A stretch of 64,000 bases of DNA, from assembly GCA_029378245.1 (NCBI GenBank), contig JARKIF010000015.1, positions 682,001-746,000 of the forward strand, in the 5' to 3' direction. The notes under the pieces are model-generated. The model saw only the letters and a list, made by a program, of their open reading frames with translations. It was not told where the DNA came from and did not search any database. Positions 8,241-18,396 of the stretch are shown here, piece by piece. The position numbers and the translations under genes are program-made. Within the stretch, counting starts at the first letter, position 1. Each line of letters opens with the position of its first letter. Origin of the DNA: Roridomyces roridus (Eukaryota; Basidiomycota; Agaricomycetes; Agaricales; Mycenaceae).

Positions 8241-11200
8241 GGCGCCCGGTCAAGGCCGAACCGGTGTGCCCTCCCGTATCTGTAATCCATGGACAGTTTA
8301 CACCGCTAGAGGCGGTTACGGACAGCACGAACAATGTGCAAAATAGCGTACCTGTAAATTATGTAGAAAAAACTAGCCTACAACGTAGTATACAAGAATT
8401 TCTTGTAGGCGAAGTACAAAAGCCAAAAAAAATACGTATCTTGGAGAATCAGAATCGGAAACGTAACTTAAAGAATCAACGCATGGATGCAGAGAACAAG
8501 CGCTGGAGCGCTTTTAAAAAGGCCCCTGGAACCCAAACCAGTGAGAAAAATAGTGAGAAGAAAAAGGGCGGCGATGCCGCGGAGGCTCAATCCTCGAAAG
8601 AGGAGGTAGCGCCTAAGCACACACGGGTGCCGTTCGGTCTCAAGAAGAAAGAGGCCGCCCAATGGCTAGCACGCCGTGCTATGGGAGAAACGGAACAACG
8701 CCTAGCTCAGGAGCTGCGTGAGTTCCAACGGCAACGTGTCCACCATGAGATGTTGGTGGCAGTCCAGCTGGAAGCACTGGACACGGGGAAAACACGTTCC
8801 ATTCGTGCGTTGTTGGACAACGGGTGTACCACCACGTGCATGGACAGGGACTATGCCAAGGCCGAAGGTTTCGAGCTTAAAAAACTCGACATGCCGATTG
8901 TGGCCAGGAATGCCGACGGGACCGAGAACACCAAAGGCAAGATCACTCATTACGTAGAGATGATCATGTCTATCGGCCCACATGTCGAAAGACAGAAGTT
9001 CCTGATCACGGGCTTAGGCAAAGCACGTGTGTTTATTGGGTACGACTGGTTGTTTAAACACAACCCGGAGATCAACTGGCGGGACCAGACCATGAAGTTC
9101 AGCCGATGTCCGGCTGAGTGTGGCATGACCGGACTGGAATCCGGAAAAGGTGTCACACGGGAGGAAGCGGTGGAAGAAGGCGAGTCGATCCTGTTGGTCG
9201 ACTTTGCGCCTGTCGTGGAGCTGCGAAGCAAGGCGACGCAGGCACAGCAGATGGCCAAACAGGCTTTGGCAGCAAAGGAAAAATTGACGGAAGACAAGAT
9301 CCCGGAGCAATACCGGGAGCACGTCAAGGTTTTCGCAAAAAAGTCATTCGACTCATTGCCGGAAAAGCGGCCTTGGGATCATGCGATCGAATTAAAGCCC
9401 GGATCAAAGGCTGTTGATTGCAAGATCTATCCACTCTCGTTAAGCGAACAAGAAAAGCTGAACGAGTTTCTTGAAGAGAATCTCAAGAGTGGACGGATCA
9501 GACCTTCCAAGTCGCCGATGGCTTCGGCGTTCTTTTTTATTAAAAAGAAGGACGGGTCCCTTCGACCGGTACAGGATTACCGGAAGCTCAACGAGATGAC
9601 GGTGAAGAACAAGTACCCGTTGCCTCTAATCTCGGAGCTGGTCAACAAACTCCGAGGAGCACGATTCTTCTCCAAGCTTGACATACGTTGGGGTTACAAC
9701 AATGTACGGATCAAGGAAGGAGACGAGTGGAAAGCGGCTTTTCGGACCAATCGGGGATTGTTCGAGCCGCTTGTCATGTTCTTTGGGTTGACCAACTCAC
9801 CGGCCACGTTCCAAACGATGATGAACGACATTCTTCGGGATCTCATCAACGAGGGCCACGTGATTGTATACCTAGATGACATTTTAATTTACACGGACTC
9901 CCTGGAGGAGCATAGACGGATTGTGTCACGCGTCCTGGAGACGTTAGAAAAGAATAAATTATTCTTGAAACCCGAGAAGTGCGAATTCGAGAAGAGAGAG
10001 ATCGAATACCTCGGGGTTATTATTTCCCACAACTCCATGCGGATGGACCCGGTGAAAATCAAAGGGATCATGGAGTGGCCGGTGCCGAAGAACGTCAAGC
10101 AAGTGCAGGCGTTCCTCGGCTTTGTTAACTTTTATCGGCGATTTGTCCGCGGCTTTGCCGACATCGCCAGGCCCCTCACTAAGTTGACGGGGAAGGTTGC
10201 GTGGTCCTGGGGACCGGAACAGGAGAAGGCGATCAGCCAATTGAAGGAACGGATCGCGGAGGATGTCATCTTGGCGTTGCCAACAGATGACGGGGAATAT
10301 CGGCTTGAGGCCGATGCGTCGGACGGAGCGGTTGGAGCAGTGCTCAGCCAGCTCCAAGAAGGAGTATGGAGGCCTGTTGCTTTCATGTCTCACGGCATGA
10401 GCGACACCGAGAGGAATTACGAGATCTATGACAAGGAGATGCTCGCAATTATGCTCGCTCTTGATGAGTGGAGGCAGTTCCTACTCGGTGCAAGGCACAC
10501 GTTCGAGGTTCTGACGGATCACAAGAACCTCCAATACTTCAAAAAGCCGCAGAAGATCAATCGTAGGCAGGCACGATGGATCATCGAGTTGTCGCAGTAC
10601 GACTTCTCGTTACGGCACCGGCCCGGAGCTTTGAACAAGCAGGCCGACTTGTTATCCCGCAGGGCGGATCATGACCAGGGAAAAGAAGACAACCAGGAAA
10701 TTGTCTTACTTAAGCCCGAGTACTTCCGAGCACAGGAAATCACGCTCGAAGGCGTCGAGAAGGATCTCCTGGAAGAGATCCGAGCGGAACGCAAGAGGGA
10801 CGGCAGCGTGAGGTCTGCCTTACTAAAGAAGCTCCCTAGATGGGAGGAGGAGGACGGCATTGTTTACTACAATGGCCTTATTTACGTTCCGCATAACACG
10901 GAACTTAGAAATAAAATTATTGGACTCCATCACGATCCGGCGATCGTGGGACACCCCGGAGGGAACCGGACACAGGAACTCGTTGAACGAAATTACTGGT
11001 GGCCGAAGCTCGGCAACAATGTTTCCGAGTATGTAAAGTCGTGCGAAGCGTGTCAGAGGTCACGAGTTCTTCGGCACAAGCAGGGCAAGCTGAACCCGCA
11101 CAAGATTGCGGAAGGACCCTGGCAGATCATTTCGATGGACTTGATCGGACCGTTACCAATTAGCAACGGTCACAATGCGATTCAAGTCTGGGTGGACACT

Positions 11201-12466
11201 TTTAGCAAGATGATTCACGTGGAGCCCACGACCATGGAAATCACGGCTGAAGGAGTTGCGCGTTTGACACGCGACCGTGTGATTAGATATCATGGGGTAC
11301 CCCGAAAGATCATCTCGGATCGGGATCCGAGATATGTAGGAGGCTTTATGAGGGAGCTCAATAAGATCCTGGGGATCGAAATGAACCCGAGTACGGCACA
11401 CCATCCGATAACCGACGGGCAGACGGAACGGATGAACCAGGAGATCGAGAAATATCTCCGCATATTTATAAATTACCATCAGACGGACTGGGCCGAGTGG
11501 CTCTCCCTAGCGGAGTTCTGTTACAATGACAAGGCCAGTTCGGCAACGAAGACCTCGCCGTTCTATTTAAACACCGGCTATCACCCTTGGAAAGGGATCG
11601 AGAACGCCGTAGAGACGAGGAACGAGGCTGCCGACGAGTTCGGCAAGAAAATGAAAAAGATCCGCGATGAGGCGACCGCGGCATTAGAAAAAACACAGAA
11701 AACGATGGAAAAAACATATAATCTACGACGGCGACCAGCGCCGGTATTTAAAAAGGGAGACAAGGTCTGGATCGAGGCGACGAATATCCAGACGGATAGA
11801 CCCTCGAAAAAGCTGGGAGATAGGAGGCTCGGGCCGTACGAGGTCCTGGAGAAAGTCGGAGCGTCTTCCTATAGGTTGAAATTGCCGAGCACGGACAAGT
11901 CACATCCGGTGTTCAACGAGGCGATTCTCACACCGTATACGGAACCGCCCGAGAATCGAAGGGAGAAGCGGCCGCCGCCGAAGATCATATCCGGTGAGGA
12001 GGAATATGAGGTGGAGGAGATACTTAAACACCGCAAGATGGGACGCGGTTTTCAATATTTAATAAAGTGGAAGAACTATCCGATGGGAGAAAGGACGTGG
12101 GAACCATCGCGTAACTTGACGCATGTGAAGAAGCTGTTGGATAAATATAACAGGGAACACAGCATTGACGTCAGGGCGCTACCCACGCTCCCGGCTGGAT
12201 TTTGGGACGGCGAATGCAAAAGATTCGTCCCAAAGATGGAATTCCAACCATATTTAAAGAAGAAATTATTTATTCACGATGAAAATCGTTTTGTCGACAT
12301 CGACGAGGACGTCGATCCTAGAGAGGGGGTAATGTCACGCGCTGATCTATTTGCGCACGTGACAACGCCAAACAAACCAGATAAGCATTGGCGCCGTACA
12401 GCGCTAAAGTCCTGGGAACCCCGTCTCGATCGGATTGAGGAAGAAGCCGAGGAAGACATTATTTAA
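8234..12466 (+). CDS. pol: Pol polyprotein: protease-RT-RNase H-integrase-chromodomain
   Basis: The open frame of 1,410 codons has no ATG at its start and is most likely made as Gag-Pol by -1 frameshifting. Counting from 8234: the aspartic protease motif ALLDNGCTT has its Asp at about 195 (DNG instead of the usual D-S/T-G). The reverse transcriptase has YLDDILIYT at about 547-555. RNase H has EADASDGA at about 693. The integrase HHCC finger runs from about 898 to 940, with catalytic residues D969, D1029 and E1065 (D,D35E). A GPY/F module (RRLGPYEVLEKVG) follows, and a chromodomain spans about 1257-1310 (YEVEEILKHRKMGRGFQYLI...WEPSRNL), expected to guide integration by binding histone marks. 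The last 44 codons and the stop lie inside the 3' LTR. No disabling mutation is visible. Confidence 0.96.
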   Translation: MLGRPVKAEPVCPPVSVIHGQFTPLEAVTDSTNNVQNSVPVNYVEKTSLQRSIQEFLVGEVQKPKKIRILENQNRKRNLKNQRMDAENKRWSAFKKAPGTQTSEKNSEKKKGGDAAEAQSSKEEVAPKHTRVPFGLKKKEAAQWLARRAMGETEQRLAQELREFQRQRVHHEMLVAVQLEALDTGKTRSIRALLDNGCTTTCMDRDYAKAEGFELKKLDMPIVARNADGTENTKGKITHYVEMIMSIGPHVERQKFLITGLGKARVFIGYDWLFKHNPEINWRDQTMKFSRCPAECGMTGLESGKGVTREEAVEEGESILLVDFAPVVELRSKATQAQQMAKQALAAKEKLTEDKIPEQYREHVKVFAKKSFDSLPEKRPWDHAIELKPGSKAVDCKIYPLSLSEQEKLNEFLEENLKSGRIRPSKSPMASAFFFIKKKDGSLRPVQDYRKLNEMTVKNKYPLPLISELVNKLRGARFFSKLDIRWGYNNVRIKEGDEWKAAFRTNRGLFEPLVMFFGLTNSPATFQTMMNDILRDLINEGHVIVYLDDILIYTDSLEEHRRIVSRVLETLEKNKLFLKPEKCEFEKREIEYLGVIISHNSMRMDPVKIKGIMEWPVPKNVKQVQAFLGFVNFYRRFVRGFADIARPLTKLTGKVAWSWGPEQEKAISQLKERIAEDVILALPTDDGEYRLEADASDGAVGAVLSQLQEGVWRPVAFMSHGMSDTERNYEIYDKEMLAIMLALDEWRQFLLGARHTFEVLTDHKNLQYFKKPQKINRRQARWIIELSQYDFSLRHRPGALNKQADLLSRRADHDQGKEDNQEIVLLKPEYFRAQEITLEGVEKDLLEEIRAERKRDGSVRSALLKKLPRWEEEDGIVYYNGLIYVPHNTELRNKIIGLHHDPAIVGHPGGNRTQELVERNYWWPKLGNNVSEYVKSCEACQRSRVLRHKQGKLNPHKIAEGPWQIISMDLIGPLPISNGHNAIQVWVDTFSKMIHVEPTTMEITAEGVARLTRDRVIRYHGVPRKIISDRDPRYVGGFMRELNKILGIEMNPSTAHHPITDGQTERMNQEIEKYLRIFINYHQTDWAEWLSLAEFCYNDKASSATKTSPFYLNTGYHPWKGIENAVETRNEAADEFGKKMKKIRDEATAALEKTQKTMEKTYNLRRRPAPVFKKGDKVWIEATNIQTDRPSKKLGDRRLGPYEVLEKVGASSYRLKLPSTDKSHPVFNEAILTPYTEPPENRREKRPPPKIISGEEEYEVEEILKHRKMGRGFQYLIKWKNYPMGERTWEPSRNLTHVKKLLDKYNREHSIDVRALPTLPAGFWDGECKRFVPKMEFQPYLKKKLFIHDENRFVDIDEDVDPREGVMSRADLFAHVTTPNKPDKHWRRTALKSWEPRLDRIEEEAEEDII
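12320..12332 (+). other. Polypurine tract before the 3' LTR
   Basis: A purine-rich run containing AGAGAGGGGGTAA immediately precedes the TG of the 3' LTR and lies within the pol coding frame. It is the expected plus-strand primer. Confidence 0.65.
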
Positions 12467-12807
12467 AGCCGTGGGACAGTTTCATATTTATGAACGACAG
12501 CGTGGATGAGGGAAGGAGTTTTCGATCAGTGAACTGTCAGATCATGACAGGCTTCTATGATGAACACGGTGTAGACATGACAATAGGAGACGACAACGGT
12601 GCAGGACAATAGTGCATGTCGGAAGCCAGGACAATTAGTGTAGCATCGTAGATCTATTCCTCATAGTATAAAAGCAGTAGCTAGTCGTCGTATTCTGTAC
12701 CCTCTCCTAGACTTTTATTCAGTTCATTTTACGAGCTTTAGTAGCGCACTACCCAATCCGCAGCATCTTACCGCTGTTGGACGCGTGAAACAAGTCTTGT
12801 CGTGACA
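12333..12807 (+). repeat. 3' LTR
   Basis: 475 bp, matching the 5' LTR base for base as far as I can compare by eye. It is followed by the 5-bp duplication CTCAA at 12808-12812. The pol stop codon (12464-12466) is inside it. Confidence 0.95.
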
Positions 12808-12812
12808 CTCAA

Positions 12813-13216
12813 AGATCGTTAAAGGTGATGATCTTTTCTGAGACTCTTCTCCCGTCGACCCTAGCGATGTACCCTGGCATTTCATTGCTACCATTATCAT
12901 AGACAGAATTGTCGTCGACAGGCCCCAGGGCGCCAAATGTGCGGCACTGGCAAAGTATGTAATCCTGACACGTAATCGATGCCACGTCACGTCAGCCAGA
13001 CATCAACTGATCTATCTATCATTGATCAATCACTGTCAATCACAGCAAACATCGAGCAGTGTAAGTTAAGTACAAGAGTGCGTAGAAGCAGTCCAATGTC
13101 TACAGAGGTCCGCCCAGGTTCGCAAACCTGGGCGGACATGTGTGTGTGTGGAGCTGTGCGGACTGGGGTCTGCACATCCCTATGCGGACGACCCCTCGGA
13201 ACGCAGTGATAGTGGA
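12813..13216. other. Intergenic, with a perfect 13-bp-arm hairpin
   Basis: No gene was found. At 13108-13137 a perfect inverted repeat with 13-bp arms (GTCCGCCCAGGTT / AACCTGGGCGGAC) and a 4-base loop is present. The word GCGGAC recurs twice more in the next 60 bases. Confidence 0.6.
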
Positions 13217-13976
13217 CACAGTGACTGTATGGCGCTCCGTTTGGAAAAAATTTCATCTCACACATATTCGTGCCATATCATATATATGTTGGGTGTGCGC
13301 ATATTTCCAGAGAGGCATCTCAGATTTCTGGCTAGCAAATCACTGCATATCTCATACATGTTGGGAAGTGCATCAAATATATATTACTTGGGCCGGACGA
13401 GTTGCGAGCAACCTGTAACCATCTGCCGAAGTCGAGATCAGCGATGAGTGGGCTGCCCCGCTGGTCGTCGCCGCGGATACCGCTCAGACGGCGGCATTGC
13501 CTCGGTCATTCCCTGAACTCCGAAACTTTTCATTTTGCCACTCTTGTGCCACTCATTCGGCAAGTTGCCGAGTGACCCAGCGATCAGATCGCGATGGCCG
13601 GACCAGGCCAAGCCGCTGACCGCTGTTACTGCGGCCCTCCTCATCCACCGCCGACTTCTGAATTTCTTTGCCGTGAACACAAGCAGGAGGTTTCCCGAAG
13701 GCTCAACGAAGGCTGCAATTTTTTTTTTCCTTTTTTTTTTTTTTTCGCGGGCTTTAGGACAATTGAAACGAGCGACGTGACGCCGCCCTGGAGCGGCATC
13801 CCGACAAAACGTCCGGCAGGCCATCCCGCTCGTCGTTAGTGCAAATATGGCCATACCTATGGATTCCTTGAGTGGATTGTCGGACACAGATATGAGAGCC
13901 AGCATCTCAGAAATATGGGAGTGGCACATATAAGAGAGATGATTTATTTTCCAAACGGAGCGCCATGGTGACTGTG
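13217..13976. mobile_element. 760-bp non-autonomous TIR element
   Basis: The two ends are inverted copies. Left starts CACAGTGACTGT and right (reverse complement) starts CACAGTCACC. Both then share the identical 20-mer ATGGCGCTCCGTTTGGAAAA, and similarity continues imperfectly for about 100 bp (ATCTCAGATTTCTGG-like segments). The interior has a long T tract at about 13718-13745 and no recognisable transposase. I could not find a convincing target-site duplication, so the superfamily is not assigned. Confidence 0.65.
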
Positions 13977-14089
13977 TGAATCATTCGGAACTCTCCACGT
14001 CTTGGTAGAGTCTCAAGGAGAGGAACATCCATCTGAATTTGATATACATTCACGTCGATTATTCGGAAATCAAATACAACTTTCACTCC

Positions 14090-15333
14090 TCAGGGCGGAG
14101 TAATACGGTTAGTACCGTTCGCAACCAGCATCAAGCCTCCGTCAACTTCCATGCGTTGGCCAGTAATGTACTGAGCGCCTGGGCTCGCAAAGAAAATCGC
14201 AAGTGCTAGTTTCAAGTCAGCCCCACAGCATTGAGATACGCAAAGCACACGCACGGGTGATATCATCAGCGGTTCCCGAGCGTTGAAGAGGGATGCGGTG
14301 ATCATTTGAAGGGTGAGCCATGGCCGCGGCATTGGTGGGAATATTCGAGTCGCTGACCGTGAGTTGAGAGACTCGGATGCAAATGGAGAATAACGAATGA
14401 TGCGTACGTTGCGAATGATCCTGGTGAAATGGTGTTGATACGAATACCCCAGGGATGTAATTTGGCTGCCAAGATCATGGATGCATGATCAAGACCAGCT
14501 TTCGCAGCAGAGTACCCTAGATGACCCAATCAGCATGCCGTCGGGCGTACCGAGAGTCGAAAGTCGAAAATCGTACCCGGCAGAGCAATGTAGGGATTCC
14601 AAAAGCGTGCGGCAATACTCGATATCATGATGACCGAGCCACGTCCTTTGCCCAATTTCGCGGCCTTGGCAAGGAGGGGAATAAAGTCGACAGTCAAGCT
14701 ATAGGGAGCCCACGTGAACATGGCAAACTGCTTCCCCCAGGCTTCAGGATCGTCGGATTTGATTACAGGGAATGGGTTGGGTTCCATCCCGGCGTTGACG
14801 TCAGTCTCGGGGGTTGGTTGGTCAAAGATCGCAGTTCCCGCCTGTAGAACGTCGAATGAACACCCGATCCATTAACAAATTTACGACGCACATTGTTGAC
14901 CAACACATCGACCCGATCTTCGTGATCGGAGACAAACCGGACAAGGTTAGCCAAGTCCTCTTTCCGAGTGTTGTCCGCCACGACACTTGGTTTCATCAAA
15001 GTCGGAACGTCAGCGTAATTGTTCCACGCACTATCTCGCGCTCCCAGCCTGGATCGCGTTTAACATGTCCGCCGTCGATTCCAAAGTCTCGCGTCTTCGA
15101 CCGGAGATGTACACTGAATACATAGTCACAAGGGTGAGGAGCAGTTGAGGGATGATCCGAATCTAATCGCGCACCTCTGGCTCCTGCCTGCACGAAGGCC
15201 TTGGCAAACATCTGCCCAAGCCCAGAACCTCCGCCTTGATGATGGCGGTTAGCACACCGCTGAGTAGGTGAGGCACTGCGCCATTACCGGTGATGACGAC
15301 CACGTAGTCTTGAAGAACGTTTTCCGAGAACAT
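14090..15333 (-). CDS. Short-chain dehydrogenase/reductase (3-oxoacyl-ACP reductase-like)
   Basis: This is an NAD(P)H-dependent oxidoreductase of the classical SDR family. The first exon starts with the ATG at 15333 (MFSENVLQDYVVVITG). Removing an intron with donor GGTAATG, branch-like GCTAAC and acceptor CAAG produces the cofactor motif TGGGSGLG followed by QMFAKAFVQAGAR. Later exons give DVLVNN, the serine strand VIMISSIAA and the catalytic YSAAK (Tyr-x3-Lys) with IRINTISPG after it. The C-terminus is ALAIFFASPGAQYITGQRME with EVDGGLMLVANG and ends at 14090. It resembles fungal proteins labelled rhamnolipid-type 3-oxoacyl-ACP reductases; the substrate cannot be read from sequence. Several introns of about 50-60 nt interrupt it, and exact exon borders in the middle are not all resolved. 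Confidence 0.85.
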
Positions 15334-15376
15334 TGTGAGAAGAGAAACAGAAGATCGATTGCGGGAGCAGCCTTGG

Positions 15377-15385
15377 TATTTATAC
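15377..15385 (-). promoter_or_regulatory. TATA box of the SDR gene
   Basis: The minus strand reads GTGTATAAATACCAAGG about 45 nt upstream of the ATG at 15333. Confidence 0.55.
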
Positions 15386-15399
15386 ACGGTGTTGACACG

Positions 15400-16580
15400 G
15401 TACGGGGCCTATCAGCTGATTGAAATGGAAATGTCACTATGCTCGCGGCATACATGATTGCATGATTGGCAATGGGAATATGAGATAGGAAACGTGGAGA
15501 CGATCGCTCAACAGAACATGGTGAGAGGGACAACGAGAGGCGTGTTTTCCTCCCTCTCAGATACCATTAGCCTAGTCACAATCGGACACACAACATGCAC
15601 AGACAACATGCGCCCTGGCAACCCGTGGAAGTTTTCTCGGAAGATCCGGGCGTCGGTACCTATGGAGACGAATTGCACATAAATCTGGTTCTGCCCGAGT
15701 TGATATTGAAAGAAGCAGTGGAGGTATGTACAAGCTCCGTGAAAGCCGTGGAATCCCGTTTAATCCGCTAATCCCGTCCCATTTACATCGATTTACATAC
15801 AGGCTTACAGCCGACCCGAGACCTGTACCTTGCAAGTTGCCTGTACCGCCAGCTCAGGGTTCAGGGCTGGCCACGCCGCCACGGGTTTGACGATTCGGTC
15901 GGGTTGCTTCTGACCAACTGTGAACCCGGCCTCAGCAGGCCCTAGCCGGTGACGGTGACCACGGCCAGAGAAAGTTTGGCCGATGTTCCGTGATGGCTCA
16001 CTGATTGCCGGCGGGTCAGATTTCCCAAAGTGGAACTTTGATCCCAATGCCGACCCGAGGCTCCTATCCATAGATGATCGAGTCAGATTTGAAAGATACG
16101 TGGTGAAGTCGGCATTGGGTAGGTCGGTTAACACGTGGTGGAAACCGTCGCAAGTCCCCGAGTGGATGTAGCGACAATAATGAAGGGCTGCAGAGAAGCA
16201 CCCTCTGCCGCCAGATGGCAGACGGCATGCAAATTTAGCCCCAGATGCTTATAATCATAGCCGCGAGAGTCTTGTGCAGGCTACAATCTTGAATCTACCA
16301 GATCAAACACGTAGCATCTGGATGGCGATGATCTCCAGAGCTCAGACCGGTAGGCTTCGACTGGTCACTGGACGAACTGCAGCCAAGCTTTCAGGCTACG
16401 ACATTGCCGTTAACTTCATTTTGAGCAGAGATTGATCCACCGATTTCACGACCCTTGAAACATCTGAAGTATCCTCATTCAGGTCAATTTCCGCACAGAT
16501 TGATCCCCGTCCGGGATTTGTCTACTTAACTAATACCCACAAGGTTCTTTCGCGATTTCTGAAATCCTCTCAGCGCCCCC
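15400..16580. other. Intergenic, about 1.2 kb
   Basis: This lies between the divergent SDR and DUF6534 genes. Short open frames are present on both strands but none shows a family motif; nothing else was recognised. Confidence 0.5.
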
Positions 16581-18396
16581 ATGCCAGCCCTCGACTCAAC
16601 GTATGTGAACTGCACTCAGACGACTGCTCAGTCTCAACGCTCGCTATAGACTCGGAGCCCTTTTCATCGGTCAGTATCTGCGGCACACCCACCCGCTCTG
16701 CTCACACTGGCCCTAGGACTCGTCGTCAGCTCAATGCTCAATGGAGGTGAGCATCATCTTAGCGAGGAAGAGGGGCAGTTCATCAATTTGAGCGCAGTGA
16801 CACTGTCTCAGGCATGGTACGAGGCATCTGACTCTGGGCTGGCCCGCTCTTGCTCACCAAGTACGCCCAGGTCCTACTTTGGTGCCCAGAAGCAATTCAA
16901 GGATCCTATTTGGCTCAAGACACTGGTAAGTTTTTCTCCCATAACACCTTTCGCAGTCTTGATTGCATGTGCTTCAGGTCGCAGTGGTCGTGACTCTTGA
17001 TTTTGTGCATCAAGTTTGTACCACCAACTGGTGTAGGTAGTTTCTTTTTGCACGCAACCGGAGCTGACGATCTCACTCTCAGTGTACATATTTTGTGTCA
17101 CAAGATACGGGGATGTTGATTCACTTACCCTGCTCCCCCCGTCTGTCCTCTCCCTTGTATCCCATTGATTCCTCTAATTCCGACCACAGGAGTTACCTTG
17201 TATTATCTATTCACTCCCTTCAACCTCCAGTACATTTACCATCAGCTAGGGCATGGCCTACCCAACAGGTTTCGTCACATTTGCGGTTCAGAGGCGAGTC
17301 TTTCTTCTTCCCCGAGTACGAGGACTCACCGTGAATGTGAAATCATTTAGCTTCTACGTGTGGAGGGTTTGGCAACGTACGCTAGTGCCTCCAGTTATTG
17401 ACTTGGAGTCTGACCGGCAACTACAGTGCACGGGAATCTGATTCTGCCGGCAGGAATTGTGCGTCGAACTAAGCATCGTTGAGATTTTAACCTTACTTTA
17501 TCAGTTCATCTGTTCCTGCGCTCAAGAGGGTATGTCGTTGACCTCTCCTTTTTCCCGTCGCTTTGCCTAACGGAATTCTCCGCGCATCAGCTATGCAGCT
17601 GTGTAGGTTCATGGAACAATGCCTGCCGTCCAATACTGATGATCTCATTCTAGATTCTATGTCCGTTGTGTGAGTAGATTCAAATCTTTCTCTCATTCAA
17701 CCAACATATTTTTCTCCAGCGGCAAGAACCCTAATTCCGCGCAGTTCACAGGATCGCTCGAGAATATTGTCATCGCTGTGAACAGTACTGGCGCAGGGGT
17801 AGATATCATGATTGCTCTCGCGATGATGTACCTGCTGGGGTTCAGGGGTAATCAGTTCAAACGGTAAAATCTCTACTCACTGATTCCTCAAGCTACTGAC
17901 GTATTTCGCTACAGCACTAATCACATTCTCACCAAGCTGGTGCGGCAGTCCTTCACTGAAATTCACGATAAATATTTACATATGCCGGTATCTTCAGGTG
18001 ACATTCGCGGTGACAACCGGCGCGCTGACTTCGTGCGTTACCTTTCCTCCTTGGCACGAAACTTCAACTCAGACGATCATAGTATCTGCGCAATTCTGGT
18101 GCTCGCACTGGCAATCACGAAACCTGATGCGGATTACTTCCTCACGTTTTATCTTCTACTCACTCGAAGTAAGCCCCTCCATCAGCTTTTCCATGTCCTT
18201 GACATCTCACATAACTCTACTTTCAGTGTATTCAAACTCCCTGCTCGCGACTTTGAATGCCCGCAAAGGTATCCGAGCAGGGGCTGCAAACCAGGGAGCA
18301 ATGTCGGTGCACCTACAGGACTCCGATAACCAAGTAAATATGTTCCGCCTGAATCAGCTATCGGAGGGTAGGGCAGCATCCAAATATGTCTGTTAA
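16581..18396 (+). CDS. DUF6534-type seven-helix membrane protein
   Basis: This gene has many small exons, typical of a family expanded in Agaricomycetes. Exon 1 (16581-16600) and the next exon splice to MPALDSTLGALFIG, then GLVVSSMLNG, the family's characteristic start. Further exons give YFGAQKQFKDPIWLKTL joined to VAVVVTLDFVHQVCTTNW, then a GFVTFAVQ/SFYVWRVW exon pair. Near the C-terminus are MIALAMMYLLGFRGNQFKR, TNHILTKLV, VTFAVTTGALTS and the closing signature SNSLLATLNARKGIR. The final frame ends at 18396. The proteins are predicted integral membrane proteins of unknown function, sometimes compared with receptors. Exon borders are supported by GT-AG signals, but the middle of the gene (17100-17700) is only partly resolved. 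Confidence 0.8.

Larger units (their letters stand above)
6149..12807 (+). mobile_element. Complete Ty3/gypsy LTR retrotransposon (chromovirus, Tf1/sushi-like)
   Basis: The full-length element is 6,659 bp. It is bounded by two 475-bp LTRs that look identical by eye and start TGTCACG and end CGTGACA. It is flanked by a perfect 5-bp target duplication CTCAA (6144-6148 and 12808-12812). Between the LTRs are gag with a CCHC knuckle and pol in the order protease, reverse transcriptase, RNase H, integrase, chromodomain. Integrase after RNase H defines Ty3/gypsy (Metaviridae-type), and the C-terminal chromodomain defines a chromovirus. Intact reading frames, identical LTRs and an intact target duplication all point to a very recent insertion and possible current activity. 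The element sits eight bases from the 154-bp MITE. Confidence 0.97.

Noticed and set aside
13438..13929. Minus-strand frame as a transposase of the 760-bp element
   Set aside because: No catalytic motif, contains a homopolymer-encoded Lys run, and too short for a transposase.
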